Positions 1 through 8,005 of a DNA stretch of 45,548 bases are shown one piece after another. The position numbers and the translations under genes were made by a program. Below the pieces are notes generated by a model. That model had not been told where the DNA came from, did no database searches, and saw only the letters and a list, made by a program, of their open reading frames with translations. Within the stretch, counting starts at the first letter, position 1. Each line of letters begins with the position of its first letter. Source of the DNA: Pseudomonas tehranensis (GTDB taxonomy: Bacteria > Pseudomonadota > Gammaproteobacteria > Pseudomonadales > Pseudomonadaceae); contig NZ_JABWQV010000021.1 in NCBI RefSeq assembly GCF_014268615.1, forward strand, positions 1 through 45,548, read 5' to 3'.

Positions 1-118
1 CCGCTGGGCTGCGAAGCAGCCCCAAAACCAAGCAACCCGGTGTACGAGTCGAAACCGCATCAGACAGACGACGACTGCTCCGCAGCCGAACGGGGATAAA
101 TCCCCTCGCCACAGGGAT
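1..118. repeat. Partial REP-type palindrome array
   Basis: Bases 1-26 match the interior of the complete REP pair at 22829-22922 (CCGCTGGGNTGCGAAGCANCCCC), so the window starts inside an element. Bases 93-117 hold a second unit, GGGGATAAATCCCC followed by TCGCCACAGG, a variant of the same family. No gene is visible between 1 and 167. Confidence 0.7.
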
Positions 119-167
119 TAACCATATCCCCGGTCCAAACAAGGTAAGGCCTGCTATCCTCCAGCCC

Positions 168-992
168 TTACAGCGAACCACCCAACCCAAACCGCTTCCT
201 CAAGCCTTTTTCCAGCAATGCTTTGGGCAGCAAACCGGCCATCAACGGCAACGCCCGGCTGCCATTACCCAGGCGCAGCAGGCGCGGGGGCTTGGGTTGC
301 TGCACGGCCTTGAGCAGGCCTGCGGCAAAATCGCTCGCCGGGGTCGGGTTGTCCTGGGATGCTTTGGCGCGGCTGCGGATGCCGTCGCGCAGAGGCCACC
401 AGGGTGACTGTTCGCTGATCAGTTGCTCGGCTTCATGGCCGGCATTTTTGGCGAAACTGGAGGCGATGGCGCCGGGCTGGACTTCCATTACGCGGATGCC
501 GAACGGTGCCAGTTCCATGCGCAGCGCATCGCTCAAGGCATGCACCGCCGCCTTTGAGGCGCAGTAGGCGCCGGCAAATGGCGTCACCAGCACGCCGGAA
601 ACGCTGCCGATGTTCACCACCAATCCCTTGGCCCGGCGCAGCACCGGGAACAGTGCGCGGGTCACCCCGACGATGGCGAACACATTGGTTTCGAACTGGC
701 GCTGCATGGCCGGCACACCACCGTCCAATAGCGGCCCCATGGCGCCGTAACCGGCATTGTTGATCAGCACATCGAGGCCGCCGTGCTGCTGGTTGATGCG
801 TTCGCTCAACTGTTCCAAGGCCTGGCCATCATTGACGTCCAGCTGTATGGCGGTAAACCCGGCAGCACTGAGCAGCGCCACGTCCTCATCCTTGCGAGCA
901 CTGGCCCATACTTGATAGCCGGCGGCCTTGAAGACATCGGCGAGGGCGCGGCCGATGCCGCTGGAACATCCGGTAATCAACGCAACGGGCAT
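168..992 (-). CDS. Short-chain dehydrogenase/reductase (SDR)
   Basis: Classical SDR of 274 residues, expected to be a cytoplasmic NAD(P)-dependent oxidoreductase of unknown substrate. The Rossmann motif TGCSSGIG lies at residues 7-14, NNAG at 78-81, and the catalytic set is a Ser in IGSVSG near 130-132, Tyr143 and Lys147 (YCASK). The ATG at 992 was chosen because AAGGA sits six bases upstream; an in-frame ATG at 998 directly abuts that ribosome site. The C-terminal ~90 residues are a family-variable substrate-binding region and give no substrate clue. The gene runs in the same direction as the small membrane protein at 1023-1487, with a 30-base gap, so they are probably co-transcribed. Confidence 0.88.
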   Translation of the reverse strand: MPVALITGCSSGIGRALADVFKAAGYQVWASARKDEDVALLSAAGFTAIQLDVNDGQALEQLSERINQQHGGLDVLINNAGYGAMGPLLDGGVPAMQRQFETNVFAIVGVTRALFPVLRRAKGLVVNIGSVSGVLVTPFAGAYCASKAAVHALSDALRMELAPFGIRVMEVQPGAIASSFAKNAGHEAEQLISEQSPWWPLRDGIRSRAKASQDNPTPASDFAAGLLKAVQQPKPPRLLRLGNGSRALPLMAGLLPKALLEKGLRKRFGLGGSL

Positions 993-1022
993 GGCCATTC
1001 CTTATGCAAACAATGAGAGGGA

Positions 1023-1487
1023 TCAGTTGGAGAAGCTGCCTTGCAATCGTTCGGCGCGAAACTCCAGGGTTTGTGGACGATATCCGGGACGCAGCGGCGG
1101 CAAGGGCAGGCAGTCCTGCCAGTCAGCGCCGGGCTGCAACTCGCCTGGGCCTCGATAACGCGGTGCGGTGTACTGATTGTCGGCCAGGTTGATGGTGTCG
1201 CCGGGTGCATAAGCCGCGATCCGCCAGCGCAGTTCGATCAGCGGTACATCGTTGCCATTGGTCATGTTCAGCAACAGCGGACGGTCGGCCGGGCAGCGGT
1301 CGGGGGCGTAGCTGACGCGCAGATCCAGGCGCGCCAGTTGCCGGGTTTCGCGACTGTCCTCCCAGATTACCCACGCGGCCACCAGTCCCAGACCGACGAA
1401 CGCCGCCAGGGACACCGGCAACGCCTTGGCCGGATAGCGCAGCAGCAGGATGAGCCAGGTGATGACCAGCAAGACGCCGATAAGCAT
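1023..1487 (-). CDS. Small membrane protein of unknown function
   Basis: Not recognised as a named family. The 154-residue product begins with two hydrophobic helices (about residues 1-17 and 21-39) and continues as a soluble domain with two cysteines, an Asn/Asp-rich middle and a Pro-rich end, probably outside the membrane and beta-rich. A GTG at 1511 could extend the frame by eight codons, but CGGAGG lies eight bases before the ATG at 1487, which makes 1487 the better start. It is probably co-transcribed with the downstream SDR. Confidence 0.75.
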   Translation of the reverse strand: MLIGVLLVITWLILLLRYPAKALPVSLAAFVGLGLVAAWVIWEDSRETRQLARLDLRVSYAPDRCPADRPLLLNMTNGNDVPLIELRWRIAAYAPGDTINLADNQYTAPRYRGPGELQPGADWQDCLPLPPLRPGYRPQTLEFRAERLQGSFSN

Positions 1488-1660
1488 GGTTGAAGCCTCC
1501 GTTATCGTCACACCATCCTACCGGAGGGGGCGGGCCGTGGATATTCATCCGTCTCGGGCCGTCGGTCGCCGCTGTCATATCTGACAGTAGGCAAGGGTTG
1601 TCTGCCCTTGTTAGATGCCGGTTACGAGGCAGCGGTGCTACGACCAAGAGGTCTGATTAG

Positions 1661-4378
1661 ATGGGTATGGATCAGAGAACCCCGAGGCTGATGGCCTTTG
1701 ACCCAAGGAATTTACCGGTTCGCTCGGTCGACTATTGGCGCAACGTCGAGAACGGACCCACGCAAGAGCGTGTCACTCGCAGCCTTTTCGATGCCGCCGG
1801 TCGTTTGGCAAAACAGTGGGATCCTCGATTGTGGTGTTTGCAACAAGACGATCAGTCGGCGCCGGCCAACCTTGCGACGGTTTATTCGCTGTCCGCTGCC
1901 GCGCTGCGTACCGATAGCGTCGATGCGGGCTTGCAGATCGATCTGCCTGGGCTCGCCGGCGAGGGTTTGCGGGCGTGGGACGGTCGGGGAACGCATCGCG
2001 AGGTGGGCTACGACGACCTGCTCCGTCCCGTGGTGGTGCTCGAACAGGGCGCCGGGCAACCGCGTCGCTGCATGGAGCGGTTGAAGTACGGTTCCCCGGG
2101 CCGGGGCGATCGCGACCATAACCAGTACGGGCAGTTGATCCGCCACGATGACCCAGCAGGTAGCGTGCAGATGGAGTCGTTTGCCCTCACCGCGCAGAAC
2201 CTTGTCCAGAACCGTCGCTTCATCCTTGATGCCGTCGCTCCCGACTGGCCGGAGCCGGAAGCCGAGCGTGAAACATTGCTCGAACCCGGCGAGGGCGCCC
2301 GGTCAACCTGGTGCCTTGGCCCCCAGGGCGACGTGCTGGAGCAAATGGATGCCCTGGGCAATCGACAACGCAAAAGGCTGACCCTCGATGGCCGGTTGCG
2401 TGAAACTCACTTGTTATTAAACGGGCAGGACACATGGCAGCCGCTGGTCAGCGATATTCGTTACAACGCCGACGGGCAAATAGCGCAGGAGACGGCCGGG
2501 AACGGTGTGCAGACCCTGCTTGAATACAGCCCCGACGACGGCCGGTTGATGGAGCGCCGCGCCAGGCGCGCCGACCAGGTGCTGCAAGACCTGTTCTACA
2601 CCTATGACCCCATGGGTAACGTGCTGAGCATCGAGGACAAGGCCCTGCCGGTGCGCTACTTCGCCAATCAGCGTGTCGAGCCCGCCAGCCGTTTCAGCTA
2701 CGACAGTCTTTATCAGGTGACCGAAGCCAGCGGCTGGGAGGCGGGCGCTGCCAACCAGGGACCGGAGTCCGTTGGCCGCCTCGACCCGGCGGCGGTGAGC
2801 AACTACCGGCAGACCTACCGCTACGATGAGAGCGGTAACTTGCTGGAACTGACCCATGTCGGCGCTCAGAATCATGGCCGCCAGTTGCAAGCGGCCCGCT
2901 ACAGCAATCGTTGTTTGCCGTACCGCAACGGCGTGCCTCCAACTGAAGATGACATCTGCGCCGCGTTCGATGCGCGGGGCAATTGTCTGGAACAGGATGA
3001 GGGGCGTTTCCTGGCTTGGGATCTGCGCAACCAGTTGAGTTCGGTCACCCCCATCGAACGCGCCTCAAGGCTTAACGACGGTGAGATTTATGTCTATGAC
3101 GGTAGCGGTCTGCGCGTGCGCAAATTGCGCACACTGCAAGCCGGTGCCCGGACGCTGGCCACCGAGGTGCGTTATTTGCCTGGGTTGGAACTGCGTGCCG
3201 ACAGCGGCACTGGGGAGTCTCTCCAGGTCATCATCGTCCAGGGTGGGCTCAACAGTGTGCGGGTATTGCATTGGGAAAGCCCATCACCTGCGGGGGCCAA
3301 TGACCTCTATCGATACAGTTTTACCGACCACTTGGGTTCGACCAGCCTGGAGCTTGCCCAGGACGGGCGAATCATCAGCCGCGAGCACTTCTATCCTTTC
3401 GGCGAGACCGCGTACCTGGCGGGACCTGATGGGGTGGAGGTCAGTTACAAGACGGCCCGTTACTCAGGTAAGGAGCGGGACGCAACGGGGTTGTATTACT
3501 ACGGCTATCGGTACTACATGCCCGGCCTGCAGCGCTGGCTTAATCCGGACCCTGCGGGAGATATCGATGGGCTGAACCTGTACGCGATGGTCAGCAATAA
3601 CCCGCTGACTTTTCGGGACGCGGAGGGGCTTAACAAGACTGGAAAGTACGAAATTGAAGTGGGCGTGAAAAACCGACTGAAGCTCACAGCGGCGGCGCTG
3701 ACGAGCAGGGTGGGCGTGTTCAAGGAGGCCACGGGAAAGTACAGCGATGTGAACGACTTCAAAGTGGTGGAGGTCGGTGCATTCAATGACTATCTGGTGG
3801 GAGGCGATGAGGTCAAACAGAATCTGCAACGCTACAAGCAACGCTATAAAGCCCTCTCCAACGAAACCACGAGTTCGAAGGTCGTTGGACAACCTTCAAA
3901 CTTCGGTCTGGGGGCCAGCATTTCCAGTTACATGTTGCGCAGTGCCAACGATGTATTCGTGGACGAGCCAATCGATCCGGACGCTTTGAACAGACACCCT
4001 GATTTCGTCGTTGAGCGGCGCTTTTTCGCGGTCATGAAAAAATCCGACAAGTTGAAACCGCCTGAGGAACGACAGATTTATGGTCTGGCCGAATTGAACG
4101 CGTTTACAACGAAGGGAAAAACGGAAGTGGATGTTGTGCAAGTGGTCGTCCACCCTGAAACCCAGGGTGACGGGGCCTTGAAAAAGGAGGCGTTGGCGCA
4201 GGCCAGCTCAGTGGCGCGGCTGCCGATGCTGAAGGGGGTGGGGACATTCTTGACGGTGCATGCCATCAAGGCCATTTCCAAGGGGGCGGATATCCGGAAA
4301 ATCAGAACGGACGCGGTCAATCCGCGCTCGGCCAGGATTGCCGAAAAGTTTGATGCCAAGCGAGTGGTCAATCAATAA
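1661..4378 (+). CDS. TccC-like Rhs/YD-repeat toxin with GNAT-like C-terminal domain
   Basis: A 905-residue protein. The N-terminal part (about 15-60, with YWRN and FDAAGRLAKQWDPRLW) resembles C components of insecticidal Tc toxin complexes, and YD repeats continue to about 600. The Rhs core signature YSGKERDATGLYYYGYRYY starts at residue 601 and the core ends near NNPLTFRD (residues 646-653). In characterised Tc C proteins this region forms a self-cleaving cocoon around a variable C-terminal enzyme. Here the tip (about 657-905) has GNAT-like features: a strand followed by VVVHPETQGDG (828-838), resembling acetyl-CoA motif A, and NPRSARIAEKF (887-897), resembling motif B. Sampled tip lines are 43-48% GC against 62% in one core line. 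No TcA/TcB or immunity gene is visible. Core call firm; tip function inferred. Confidence 0.85.
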   Translation: MGMDQRTPRLMAFDPRNLPVRSVDYWRNVENGPTQERVTRSLFDAAGRLAKQWDPRLWCLQQDDQSAPANLATVYSLSAAALRTDSVDAGLQIDLPGLAGEGLRAWDGRGTHREVGYDDLLRPVVVLEQGAGQPRRCMERLKYGSPGRGDRDHNQYGQLIRHDDPAGSVQMESFALTAQNLVQNRRFILDAVAPDWPEPEAERETLLEPGEGARSTWCLGPQGDVLEQMDALGNRQRKRLTLDGRLRETHLLLNGQDTWQPLVSDIRYNADGQIAQETAGNGVQTLLEYSPDDGRLMERRARRADQVLQDLFYTYDPMGNVLSIEDKALPVRYFANQRVEPASRFSYDSLYQVTEASGWEAGAANQGPESVGRLDPAAVSNYRQTYRYDESGNLLELTHVGAQNHGRQLQAARYSNRCLPYRNGVPPTEDDICAAFDARGNCLEQDEGRFLAWDLRNQLSSVTPIERASRLNDGEIYVYDGSGLRVRKLRTLQAGARTLATEVRYLPGLELRADSGTGESLQVIIVQGGLNSVRVLHWESPSPAGANDLYRYSFTDHLGSTSLELAQDGRIISREHFYPFGETAYLAGPDGVEVSYKTARYSGKERDATGLYYYGYRYYMPGLQRWLNPDPAGDIDGLNLYAMVSNNPLTFRDAEGLNKTGKYEIEVGVKNRLKLTAAALTSRVGVFKEATGKYSDVNDFKVVEVGAFNDYLVGGDEVKQNLQRYKQRYKALSNETTSSKVVGQPSNFGLGASISSYMLRSANDVFVDEPIDPDALNRHPDFVVERRFFAVMKKSDKLKPPEERQIYGLAELNAFTTKGKTEVDVVQVVVHPETQGDGALKKEALAQASSVARLPMLKGVGTFLTVHAIKAISKGADIRKIRTDAVNPRSARIAEKFDAKRVVNQ

Positions 4379-4380
4379 AA

Positions 4381-4443
4381 AAGCCCCCACCCAACCCACT
4401 GCGGATAGGGGACGCAGTGGGCTGGACGGGGGCTTCTTTTTTT
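4381..4443. terminator. Bidirectional terminator between the Rhs gene and algA
   Basis: AAGCCCCC at 4381-4388 pairs with GGGGGCTT at 4428-4435, enclosing an inner CCCACTGCG/CGCAGTGGG stem. A run of A precedes it and a run of T follows, so it can terminate both the plus-strand Rhs gene and the minus-strand alginate operon. Confidence 0.85.
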
Positions 4444-4453
4444 CTACCGAGCG

Positions 4454-5905
4454 TTACTGCGCGATGGTTTTCACCGACACGCCACGTTCGATCGGAGTTG
4501 AGCGACCGTAGATGTCTTCAAAGCGCTCGATGTCGTCTTCGCCCAGGTAGCTGCCGGACTGCACTTCGATGATTTCCAACGGGATCTTGCCCGGGTTGCG
4601 CAGACGATGAACCGAGGCGATCGGGATATAGGTCGACTGGTTTTCGCAGAGCAGGAACACATTCTCATCGCAGGTCACTTCGGCGGTGCCGCTGACCACG
4701 ATCCAGTGTTCGGCGCGGTGGTGGTGCATCTGCAGCGACAGGCACGCACCCGGCTTGACCGAGATGTGCTTGACCTGGAAACGACCGCCCATGTCCACCG
4801 AATCATAGGAACCCCACGGACGATAGACCTCGCAATGGTTCTGGGTTTCGGTGCGGCCCTGGGCGTTGAGGGTGTTGACCATTTGCTTGACGCCTTGGAC
4901 CTTGTCCTTGTGGGCGATCATCATGGCGTCCTTGGTTTCGACCACCACAATGTTGTCCAGGCCGATCACCGACACCAGCTTGCCGTTGCCATGGATCATG
5001 CAGTTACGGCTGTCCTGGACGACGACGTCGCCCTTGGTGACGTTGCCGTTGGCGTCCTTGGGGTTGACTTCCCACAGCGACGACCAGCAGCCGACATCGC
5101 TCCAGCCGGCCGACAGTGGCACCACGCAGGCGCGCTGGGTCTTTTCCATGACGGCGTAGTCGATGGAATTGTCCGGGCAGCAGGCGAAGGTGGCTTCGTC
5201 GAAGGTGATGGTGTCGGGGGTCTGCTCGCTGCGCTCCAGGGTCAGCAGGCAGGTGTCGTAGATGTCCGGATCGTGCTTTTTCAGCTCTTCGAGGAAACGG
5301 CTGGCGCGGAACAGGAACATGCCGCTGTTCCAGAAGTAACCGCCGGCTTCGACGAACTCGGTGGCGCGCTTGACGTCGGGTTTTTCGACGAAGTGCGAAA
5401 CGCGGCTCACCCCTTCAGGCAGCAGGGCATCGTTGGTCGACTTGATGTAGCCATAACCGGTTTCCGGTTTGGTGGCCGGTACGCCGAACAGCACCATTTC
5501 GCCACGCTCGGCGGCCACGGTGGCCAGGGCCAATGCGCGTTGCAGGGCCTTCTGGTCTTCCAGCACGTGGTCGGCCGGCAGGACCAGCATCAGCTCGTCG
5601 CGACCTTCATTGACCAGCATCATCGCCGTCAGCGCCACGGCCGGCGCGGTGTTGCGTCCGAACGGTTCCATCAGAATGCGCTGGGCTTCCAGCTTGCGGT
5701 TGGTCAACTGCTCGTTGACGATGAACCGGTGGTCTTTGTTGCAAACCACGATCGGGGTGTCCATGCCTTCGAACACCAGGCGCTCGAGGGTTTGCTGGAA
5801 CAGGGTGTGTTCGCCGGTCAGGGCCAGGAACTGTTTAGGGAATTGCTTGCGCGAAAGCGGCCAAAGACGTGAGCCGCTACCACCTGACAAGATCACCGGA
5901 ATCAT
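4454..5905 (-). CDS. algA: AlgA: mannose-6-phosphate isomerase / mannose-1-phosphate guanylyltransferase
   Basis: Bifunctional cytoplasmic enzyme of 483 residues that supplies GDP-mannose for alginate. It isomerises fructose-6-phosphate to mannose-6-phosphate and later couples mannose-1-phosphate to GTP; AlgC, encoded elsewhere, does the step between. The nucleotidyltransferase signature GGSGSRLWPLSR is at residues 8-19 and FVEKPD at 172-177. The C-terminal cupin isomerase domain carries the metal-binding stretch QMHHHRAEHW at 392-401. It is the last gene of the operon, as in other pseudomonads, and is separated from algF by a 233-base gap holding a REP pair. A bidirectional terminator follows. 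Confidence 0.98.
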   Translation of the reverse strand: MIPVILSGGSGSRLWPLSRKQFPKQFLALTGEHTLFQQTLERLVFEGMDTPIVVCNKDHRFIVNEQLTNRKLEAQRILMEPFGRNTAPAVALTAMMLVNEGRDELMLVLPADHVLEDQKALQRALALATVAAERGEMVLFGVPATKPETGYGYIKSTNDALLPEGVSRVSHFVEKPDVKRATEFVEAGGYFWNSGMFLFRASRFLEELKKHDPDIYDTCLLTLERSEQTPDTITFDEATFACCPDNSIDYAVMEKTQRACVVPLSAGWSDVGCWSSLWEVNPKDANGNVTKGDVVVQDSRNCMIHGNGKLVSVIGLDNIVVVETKDAMMIAHKDKVQGVKQMVNTLNAQGRTETQNHCEVYRPWGSYDSVDMGGRFQVKHISVKPGACLSLQMHHHRAEHWIVVSGTAEVTCDENVFLLCENQSTYIPIASVHRLRNPGKIPLEIIEVQSGSYLGEDDIERFEDIYGRSTPIERGVSVKTIAQ

Positions 5906-6003
5906 GTTTGTTACTCCTACAAATCGAAATGGTTTTTAGAGCTACTGCGTTCTGTCGTTTCACTCTCTTGTTGTTGTTCCGTACCTGAGTGACTGACCTT
6001 TGC

Positions 6004-6107
6004 TGTAGGAGCTGACGAGTGCAGCGAGGCTGCGATCTTTGCGCTAACACTTGAATCCCAAGCGAAAGATCAAGATCAAAAGATCGCACCCTGCGGCAGC
6101 TCCTACA
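6004..6107. repeat. REP pair (TGTAGGAGCTG family) between algF and algA
   Basis: TGTAGGAGCTG at 6004 and its inverted copy CAGCTCCTACA ending at 6107 enclose two further partial arms (GCGATCTTTGCG and GATCGCACC). This family differs from the GTGGGAGCGAGCCTGCTCGC elements found elsewhere in the window. It lies inside the alginate operon. Confidence 0.75.
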
Positions 6108-6138
6108 CAAATAGGCGTTCAGCCCTCAGGTGAATTGA

Positions 6139-6804
6139 TCAGCGGGTCGACACTGGGCGTTTTACCCACACTGGCGACAGGCTGCTGCCCGAACCGGTGA
6201 CGTACAGTACGGCCGCTTCGCCGCGTTCCAGGGCCACGGGCTTGAGATCGCCGACTTTCTTGTCGCCGTCGAACAGCGCCAGGCTCACTTTCACCGGGTT
6301 GATTTCACGCTCGCCACGGCTCTTGGCCGCCACCGTCTTGACCACTTCGGTCTTGCCATCGGCGGTCTTGAGGGTCAGTGGTTTGTCGCTGAGGTTCTGC
6401 ACGCGTACCAGGGACTTCTGCTTGTTCTTGAACGGCGGTTCTTCAATCAACTGAGGCTGGCCGCTGGCGTTGTTGACCAGGGTGTAATAGTGATCGGGGG
6501 CCAGTTTTACCGGGACGGTCTGACTGCCGACCTTGGCGCTGTAGTCGCCGCCGGGCATGAAGCTGAAGTCAGTGCTGGCCAGTGGTGCTACGTCGCTCAG
6601 GTTGGTGCTGCCGACGGTGGCGCTGACTTCGGCATTGCTGGCGTTGTAGATCCGCACGAAGCTCGAACCTTTTGGCGCAACCGGACCGTACAGGGCCGAG
6701 TCACCGGCAAAGGCGGACAGGGAAAGGGCGCTCATGCTGGCAACCAGGGCAACGGCCTTGAGGGAGCGAGCGGCGAGACGGCGAGGAGTTGTAGTGAAAG
6801 TCAT
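6139..6804 (-). CDS. algF: AlgF: periplasmic alginate O-acetylation protein
   Basis: A 221-residue exported protein required with AlgI and AlgJ for O-acetylation of mannuronate residues. The signal peptide has a basic start (PRRLAARSLK), a hydrophobic core and a cleavage site near AFA-GD (about residue 33). The mature part begins LYGPVAPKGSSFVRIYNA and is predicted beta-rich. The frame stays open upstream, but the ATG at 6804, preceded by GAGAGG, opens the signal peptide and gives the usual length of about 216 residues. algJ ends 14 bases upstream, so the two are tightly linked. Confidence 0.96.
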   Translation of the reverse strand: MTFTTTPRRLAARSLKAVALVASMSALSLSAFAGDSALYGPVAPKGSSFVRIYNASNAEVSATVGSTNLSDVAPLASTDFSFMPGGDYSAKVGSQTVPVKLAPDHYYTLVNNASGQPQLIEEPPFKNKQKSLVRVQNLSDKPLTLKTADGKTEVVKTVAAKSRGEREINPVKVSLALFDGDKKVGDLKPVALERGEAAVLYVTGSGSSLSPVWVKRPVSTR

Positions 6805-6818
6805 GGTGGACCTCTCTT

Positions 6819-7994
6819 TCAGTTTTGCGCCCGGTCGGGCGTCTCGGATGGGGTGTTGGCAGCGACGTTCTGTTGGCGCGCGCCGGCTTGTTTGAGTTCT
6901 GCGACCCACTGCGGGTCGGCGTCACCGATTTCGTTGTTCACAGGCAGATAACGTTCAGGAAACTCCCAGATCAGCACCTGTGGCGGGCTGTTCTTGAAGG
7001 CGTCGCTCTTGAGGTAGCTGAGCATCGGCAGAATCGGGCCATGGCCGTCTTCGGCGTAGTTCACGACGTCGCTGTTGAGGGCCTGCTTGAGGGCGCCGAC
7101 GAAGTTCCAGTTGGGGTTGGCGCTGTAACTGGTGCCGATCAGCGCCACGGGTACCTGGGCATCTGTAAACAGCGCGTCGCCTTCGGCCGGCTGGTCGTCG
7201 GCTTCACGGGTGGTGCGTTTGACCAGCGGCTCCTGGGCTGGCATCAGGTTTTCGAACAGCGGGTCCAGGGGCAGGAACTGACGCAGGTCGCCCTTATGAG
7301 TGATTTTTTCCGCAATCTCGGTGACGAAGCGTTGTGGCTCGCCGTTGAGTGGGGTGCGCTCGGCAATCGTCTTCGCCAGCTTCTCGGCGGCGACCTGCGC
7401 GCCTTCCGGGGTCCAGTGGGTGTCGGTGCGCAGGAACACTTGCTGGCCGCTTTGCTTGGCCTGTTGCATCGGGCCGAGCAGGTCAGGGGCCAGGATCTTG
7501 TCTGCCGCCACACGGGCATGGAAATCCTGGTAGAGGTTGGCGTGAATGCTCGAAGGCTTCACTTCACCCAAGTGCTCCGGATACAACCGCACCTTGGCCG
7601 GCACGATGGCCATGACCAGGGTGATGCCCTGTTCCTTGAGCTTCTGGCGCACGCCTTCGACCAGCGCGTAGTTGCCTTGCAGGTTCTGTTCTTCGTTGAC
7701 GATCGGATTGAACTCTTCGTCGCTGTACAGCCACTGGTCGCGGCCCAGGACCACGCCTTTGCGGCCCTCGTTGAACAGCTTGTAGTCCAATGCCGCCCAG
7801 ATGTTGGTACCCAGGCGCTTGATCGGGAACTCTTCGTCGTAGTGCGTCTCGACGGCTTTGCTCCAGCGACCGTTGAGCACGGTCGCGTCGGGGTTGGTGC
7901 TGAAGCCGAAGAAGCTGCGCACCGACCACAGGCCCAGGACCGTCAAGGTCAGCAAGAACAGTGCGATGTAGAAGATGCGTAATGAGCGGGTCAT
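6819..7994 (-). CDS. algJ: AlgJ: alginate O-acetyltransferase, SGNH-like
   Basis: A 391-residue protein with an N-terminal hydrophobic segment (about 8-28) that anchors it at the periplasmic face of the inner membrane. The SGNH-hydrolase-like fold is marked by DTHWT, with Asp191 and His193, and by the nucleophile Ser289 in GTSYS. Those three residues fall within one position of the catalytic triad I recall for the P. putida enzyme. It works with the membrane acyl carrier AlgI and with AlgF to acetylate alginate. The gene lies 11 bases after algI and 14 before algF, forming a compact acetylation cassette. Confidence 0.97.
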   Translation of the reverse strand: MTRSLRIFYIALFLLTLTVLGLWSVRSFFGFSTNPDATVLNGRWSKAVETHYDEEFPIKRLGTNIWAALDYKLFNEGRKGVVLGRDQWLYSDEEFNPIVNEEQNLQGNYALVEGVRQKLKEQGITLVMAIVPAKVRLYPEHLGEVKPSSIHANLYQDFHARVAADKILAPDLLGPMQQAKQSGQQVFLRTDTHWTPEGAQVAAEKLAKTIAERTPLNGEPQRFVTEIAEKITHKGDLRQFLPLDPLFENLMPAQEPLVKRTTREADDQPAEGDALFTDAQVPVALIGTSYSANPNWNFVGALKQALNSDVVNYAEDGHGPILPMLSYLKSDAFKNSPPQVLIWEFPERYLPVNNEIGDADPQWVAELKQAGARQQNVAANTPSETPDRAQN

Positions 7995-8005
7995 GTTCAG
8001 ATCCC

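Noticed and set aside
1661..4378. Contact-dependent Rhs toxin with an immunity gene
   Set aside because: No small plus-strand gene follows; a terminator and the convergent algA lie directly downstream, and the N-terminus resembles TccC rather than T6SS Rhs proteins with a PAAR domain.
4607..5872. A 421-residue open frame opposite algA
   Set aside because: Shadow of the algA codon bias; AlgA motifs are intact on the minus strand.
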